Origin: Catonia carolina | Taxonomy: Eukaryota; Arthropoda; Insecta; Hemiptera; Achilidae | Direction: 5' to 3' | Assembly: GCA_035578175.1 (NCBI GenBank) | Contig: JAQMRL010000001.1 | Span: forward strand, 55,203,553 to 55,267,552 | DNA length: 64,000 nucleotides | In this document: positions 58,651 to 64,000 of the stretch, piece by piece | Layout: every line of letters begins with the position of its first letter | Position numbering within the stretch: position 1 is the stretch's first letter | Notes under the pieces: model-generated | The model's input: the letters and a program-made list of their open reading frames with translations, nothing else | Database searches by the model: none | Told to the model about the DNA's origin: nothing | Position numbers and translations under genes: made by a program

Positions 58651-61429
58651 TTTTAACAGTGCATACTAAATCTGATTATATAGGATTTAAAAACGCGAAT
58701 TTTAAAATCCTGAGAGGATAAACTATTAAAATGGCCTAAATTATTTTTGTTTCACTTAATTTTTACTGTTGTAGGAATAAATAACAAAAAACATTTTTGA
58801 AAAAAAATATTTATACGGAAAGTGTAAATTTTCACCGTTCAGATATAAACAAAATAAATGAATGAACGGGAGCAACTCTCATTTAGCTAATAGGGAAGAG
58901 CAGATGTAAAAGTGAATGGAAGCATGTACAAAACGGTAACACTATAGTCTTTGTAATAGTACTGACATTGTTCTTTTAACGTCTGAATTTCTAGTCAGCT
59001 CTCAGCGAAAAAGTTCAATTTGTAATCTGTGTCGTTTTGCAAAGTAATCTTTTTTAAGAAAATTAATTTACAAAATTGTTGTAGTAGTAATTAACACCTT
59101 TTCGTTTTTACAAATTGTGATGGTCAAACAAATGTAGTTTATATTCATATTATTTAAAACTACACTTTACTTTAAATTTTCTGTAATGTATTTCTAATAG
59201 GCTATTATGAAATGTTTACACGACCATTAAAAAATTATACATTTGTTTTCATTCAAAACAACAAAATCGTTTTATCCCAACGTTACGACCAATACCAAAA
59301 CCACTTTATTACGCAATTCACAACGAACATTAAAAAGAGGAAATTAGTCATAAACTATAACATGATGAATTTAATCCACTCGGGAAATATGAGAAAATAT
59401 TTCGCCTATTTTTTATAAGTATAATAAAATATATAAGTACATACGTATACTGTTGTATGTTCTATACGACAAGAAAACAGTACTTTTTATAAAAAAATTA
59501 TGGTAGAATAAAATATATTTTTATTTCAAAACAGAGAAGCAGAAGTATTTTTATTTTATTTGAGAAAAACTGTAACTGTGTAACATTTAAACACACCAAC
59601 TGTTGTTATATCAATAGCGTCGTTAAATGTTTGGTAGCCACTCGTGAAAGAAATCGCCTAGTGGCAGCCTCTCAAGACGATTCACAAAAGATCTCTATTT
59701 CTACCTCGTCAGTTTTCTAGGTGGGCTGTGTGTTAGATGAGAAGTGGACAGTTACCATAATTGTGGATTTGTGAAAATAATAATTAATTTTATGTAAAAG
59801 AATGTATAGTTATTTCATTATTTCATGTGCGTTTTCAACGTTTGTTACTGACGTATGTTGGACAACCTGTAATGATCTTAAGAGTTTCGTTTTATAATTT
59901 CTTAATTGGTTTTACGTTAGATTTTTTAGCTGATAAGTAGATCACTGAACTGTCGGTCTAAAAGGAACGAATAATAACTAAAGGGATGAACAATAATAAT
60001 TAACGAATAATTGTAACAGTTTAGTATCTGAGGAAAAAAAGATTTATGTATGTGATTATGTATTTAATGAATAAGACTGTAGAGATGTGTTAATCGCGCG
60101 TTAAAAAACTTGTCTTTTAAGTCAGATACGTAGATTTCATGCCAGTTTTCTGTCAAAAGTAAGTCATAAGTGTTTTACTATGGGTTTTTGTGGGATTTGT
60201 ATATTGTTTAGATAACCAACTGATAGGCTAGTTTTTCGAAAAAGAGTAAATGTAATGTGTTGTGATTTTCATTTTTTAGTTTCCTTTTTCAATCAATACA
60301 CCAATCCTTTATGGTATTGAAATTCTTTATGTTTAAATGTTTAGAATTAACTATTTAATTAGTTTTATTAATTTTGTTTTGTTTTAGAAGAAAGAGAAAA
60401 TAATTAAAATTAGCCATGTGATGATCTGACGTGATCAGTGGTCTTCAACCTGAATACCATTAGCAAATCCAGGAATATTTACAGTAATGTTTTTTAATAG
60501 TTATTCAGTTAACACACCATATATATTTTTTTGAAGAATAACGAAATTGATACGTGATAGTTCATAAAGATTTTTGTTATAAGATGACGTATATGCGCAG
60601 TCGCTTATTCACAATATTGTTTACAAGAGATCATAATAACGTATCGTATTCATACCGAGTTTTAAATAACAATTGTTATGTTTTACTATAGTGGAAAACT
60701 AATATAAGGTATCAAAATAAATTTAATTTCATTCGTTTCCAATTTCGAATCGTTTACATAGTATGAGATATTTACTAAAGTACGAGTAGATGGGGAGACG
60801 GTCAAAGAAATAATGACAATATCTACTACGTCTGTTTGCTTTTTGTAAACGCATTAAGTAGAAACTGCCGGATTGATTTCAACAAAGTGAAGGTAAGTTC
60901 ACAATTATTGTCTGAGGTAACGTTGTATTGTTCTCAAACTCAGAATTTAGAAATGGAGTTCACTCGGATTGTATTAGGAAAATCATGAATAAGATTTATG
61001 CATATTTAAAATGAAATTCATGTTTTGATATTTTATGTACGCTTTAAATACGAAATAATGAACCGCATAATTTACTAAAACTAAAGCAGACGTTATTGTT
61101 CATCAATTCGCTTGTTTTCTTTAATGCATAAAATGATCGCAACTTAACGGAGTAAAGACCTGTTTTCATTAGTTATTCATTTACAATACAAAACTCTCTA
61201 GTTAAACCCATGTACTGTAGAGGTAATCTATTCAACCTAAAGTTTTTACAAGCTTTGAAAAAATCTGAAAGCTCCAGAAGCCAACGTCATGAAGGTACCA
61301 AATATTTTTCACGTATAAAAGGGCAAAATGTTTAACTACTGGAACCCTTTTATACGTACTTCAGACGATATACACCTCCTAAGTAATTCCCCAGAATCCC
61401 CTACGTATGTAATATTTAAAACGTAGGGT
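58651..61429. other. No gene seen
   Basis: AT-rich. One phrase near 59707 resembles the GC-richer block at 5400-5745. A CAGTGGTCTTCAACCTG near 60436 resembles a hAT terminus but has no partner. Confidence 0.5.
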
Positions 61430-61700
61430 CTTACAGGGAGAAGAAAACAAAAATTGGAAACTGTGGAAATGCGTTTTCTTACAAGTTTCAAGGATTGTTT
61501 GAGGGAGGACAGAATTATTAATTGCGATATATGGAAAGAGTTGCAGACCACAAACGTAAAAGAGTGAATCAGTTATTATTGCAATATATGGATAGAGCAT
61601 CTTGGAAGAATGAAAGTAGATAGTATTCCAAACCGGGTTGTAGAATACAGAACAGAGGGAAAAAGAAGCTTCGCAGTACTTCTCCAACATCGGGGTTATT
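61430..61700 (+). pseudogene. LINE C-terminal fragment
   Basis: The plus strand reads QKLETVEMRFLTSFKDCLRE, DRIINCDIWKELQTTNVKE, then after a stop ISYYCNIWIEHLGRMKVDSI and PNRVVEYRTEGKRSF. This is the E.AEMRFLR...W.EHL.RM...P.....Y...G.R pattern of LINE C-termini. Stops are present. The 103-codon frame on the opposite strand is its shadow. Confidence 0.78.
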
Positions 61701-63364
61701 TTTAAACATTTTTTTATGAAGAAAACTCATTTTAATTGGAACGGTTTATAAATAAAATTAGTAACGTACTAATAAACGTATTAAAACTACTTCTTTAACT
61801 GGATTGTGAACGAAGTTATTTCACAAAATTCGAAACCACTAAGTTTTCTCGCTTTTCGTAAACAGGATATTTGAAAAAGAATTGTTTTTTCACCAACAGG
61901 ATGACTCCCAAAAAACATTGTTATTGTTTTATATCAAAATTTAATCTCACACCAAGAGAAAAGAAAACATTTGTAGTTTCATTCTTACCGTGTTGACTTT
62001 TCAGGTGTGTTATACGGAGAGACGACAGACTATCATATCTAAATTATGATAATAAAATAATCTAATATAACATGCGAAATAATAAATTTATTTAAAAATA
62101 GAAGTGACATAAATTTTTACTGAAACTTCACCGAGTACAATATAAATTAATGTAATATATTATTTGGGTTTCTAAAGTAACCTAAAATATTTGAGTTGAG
62201 ATGAAAAATCACAGATTTATTCCGTGTATGTAGGCTAGGTGTATATATCTTGTGGATTTTTTATACCGTTTCGTGTGTGTTCTAACGTATCCCTTGAGTC
62301 TAGGAGTCAGATGACATGAGCACAATTTCCAAATCTTATGAGCTCGTTCTCTCTCCACCAAGCCGTCCCAAAGCGAGCCTTATGTCAAATCTCACGGATC
62401 TCTAATCTTTTTACTTTTATTATTTTGCAGTCAACGTATGAGCATATATTTATATATTCAAATTATATTGTTAACGATTCGCTATATTTTACCTTACCTT
62501 TAAAATTCTTGTAGGCTACTGTAATAATAAGCAGAAAATATTTTAATAACATGAGAAAAACGTTTTGATGAATTATTATGAGTTGCATTTCTACGTAAAA
62601 CACATTAAAATTTTACCCATATGTGGAGATCTAATACGAAAGAACAATTTTGAAATAACCATATAGCTTCAATATTAAACTAAAGGAATGAGACCAAAGT
62701 TAAAAAAAAGTTTTGTCAAAAACATTTCTAACGATCTTGGAACTTTTTCTTTGAAATTAACTTTTATAGTCTATATAACGATGTAAAATGTATCTCAGCA
62801 AAATCAGGGACTATGCTGTCTTGGGAGAGATGTTTTCTCTTTTAATTACTGCTCGAAAGGGCTTTTCAGAGGAAACTGCCTGCTTTATAGCATACGGAAA
62901 ATCAGATACGCTATAACTTTTAAAAGAAGAGTTCAAAAACGTGTCAATAGTTTTACTCCCTACAGTTAATTTCTGTTATATTATAATCAAAGAATTAATT
63001 GAGTACCTAATGAAAACGATTTTTAGATTTTCTGGAGAAATTTTATTAATACGTGTTAGTCAAGGATAGTCCATGAATTAACAGAGGTCTGACTGAATTA
63101 TTTAGGTCTGACTGAACAGACTAATGTGACCGGCCCAGTTAGATGCGTGATGGTAAGAATTATCCAGAAAATAATCTGCTTGTAACATTTTTAGAAACAA
63201 CATGCATCACCTTGAACCTCGACCAGTGGGAAAATAGTTTATTATGGATTTAAAACAATGAATGAAAATAAGAAATATTGGGTGCCAGTTCCATCAGTAG
63301 AGCATGAAAAAAATAAATAAATAAACCTATATTTCCAAGCTTTAAACGAAATATTTAATGAATA
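61701..63364. other. No gene seen
   Basis: AT-rich, with no ORF or repeat recognised. Confidence 0.5.
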
Positions 63365-64000
63365 CTAAACGTTTTTTGTTTTTGCTTTTACGGCCATCAA
63401 TGGACCACTTTAATCAAAACAGAAAAAGTTTTCAGAAACGTTTTTTAATAACTCTTGGTCTTGTGAGTTTCCTTTTCGCCCAGTAGGCTTTCATTCGCTC
63501 CGATCTTTGTCGGCGAAGCTCGTCTGAAACGACTATTCCGGGTCTTCTATGTCTCGTTTCCTCATTGAACCTGGTGTGTGGGGATTTAAGGGATTTAATT
63601 TTGTCGGTCTGCAGAATTAGATCCTCTTCTGTGATGTTTAGTAGTTCCATATCTTTCTGTGTTTCGAAATCCATTTTGGCGGTGCTTTATAATTTTTAAG
63701 TTTGGAGATAATCTGCTTCAGGATTCTGGTGTCAGGCATCCGCAGAAGGTGTCCGTAGTAAGACATCCGTTTTTTCCGCATTGTGTCAGTGATCGGCTCT
63801 ATTTCCTTGTAGACCTCTTTGTTGGGCAAGAGCACATAGATCCCATCTTTTTTGTGCTTCTTGTTGAAGATTGTCCGTAGAATCCTTCTTTCTATTCTTT
63901 GTATTTCAGAAATTTTGCTTTTAGTTTTGAGGTAGGAGAGAGTTTCGCAACAGTAGGTCACCTCAGGTTGTACTACGGTTTTGTAATGGCGGATCTTAGA
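63365..64000 (-). pseudogene. RTE-like LINE 3' end, runs off the window
   Basis: The minus-strand coding part begins beyond the right edge: VVQPEVTYCCETLSYLKTKS, ERRILRTIFNKKHKKDGIY, EPITDTMRKKRMSYYGHLLR and MPDTRILKQII. Near 63670 the frame shifts and continues MDFETQKDMELLNITEEDLI and SERMKAYWAKRK to a stop at 63432. The YYGHL.RM block and the later E..ERMK..W..R tail resemble the LINE at 11.7-14.0 kb but differ in detail. The 3' UTR (63368-63431) matches 50563-50600. The RT core lies outside the window. Confidence 0.82.

Noticed and set aside
60430..60460. hAT-type terminus (CAGTGGTCTTCAACCTG)
   Set aside because: No inverted partner or 8-bp duplication was found nearby.
61336..61690. Minus-strand 71- and 103-codon frames
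   Set aside because: The plus strand of the same stretch reads as a LINE C-terminus, which explains the open frames.

Overview
The window is AT-rich, gene-poor nuclear DNA from an animal, most likely an insect. The evidence is its load of Jockey-like and RTE-like LINEs, pogo/Tigger and mariner transposons, TTAA-flanked (piggyBac-like) non-autonomous elements and tRNA-derived SINEs, and the lack of any prokaryotic gene organisation. The order cannot be fixed from the sequence. No convincing host gene was found in 64 kb: every long open frame belongs to a mobile element.

Layout. 1-88 is a TTC microsatellite. 1300-1755 is a long palindromic element (P1) with a second copy at 58199-58650 (P2); their arms carry hammerhead-ribozyme-like cores. 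1921-2906 is a TIR element flanked by TTAA/TCAA. 8065-9974 is a complete pogo/Tigger element whose transposase is broken by one stop codon. 11711-14100 is a young 5'-truncated LINE with target duplications and a poly-A tail. 15191-15494 and 26181-26509 are copies of an unclassified repeat, the second lying next to a 15-unit, 37-bp minisatellite. 31473-34171 is a 2.7-kb TIR element holding a decayed gene of a dispersed family recognised by a DTCGGQ motif and a GHS...DSVHA motif. 34711-35635 is a rearranged mariner. 38708-43015 is a nearly full-length two-ORF Jockey-like LINE. 44516-45099 is a TTAA element with a nested SINE. 47204-49928 is a GC-richer truncated Jockey-like LINE with a GGATTCA-repeat tail; a 112-bp offspring of the same family lies at 36118-36251. 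At least eight further LINE 3'-end fragments are scattered between these, the last running off the end of the window.

How the parts relate. Nothing here forms a host pathway. The genes are independent transposases and reverse transcriptases. Most are inactivated by one or a few lesions, which suggests recent insertion for the pogo, the 11.7-kb LINE, the Jockey-like LINE and the 47-kb LINE. The SINEs depend on LINE machinery in trans, and the TIR elements without ORFs would depend on transposases encoded elsewhere.

The most novel-looking items are the 31.5-34.2 kb TIR element, with its five-copy end motif and unusual protein, and the palindromic P elements with paired hammerhead-like motifs. 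All family calls come from motif recognition by eye; no database search was run.
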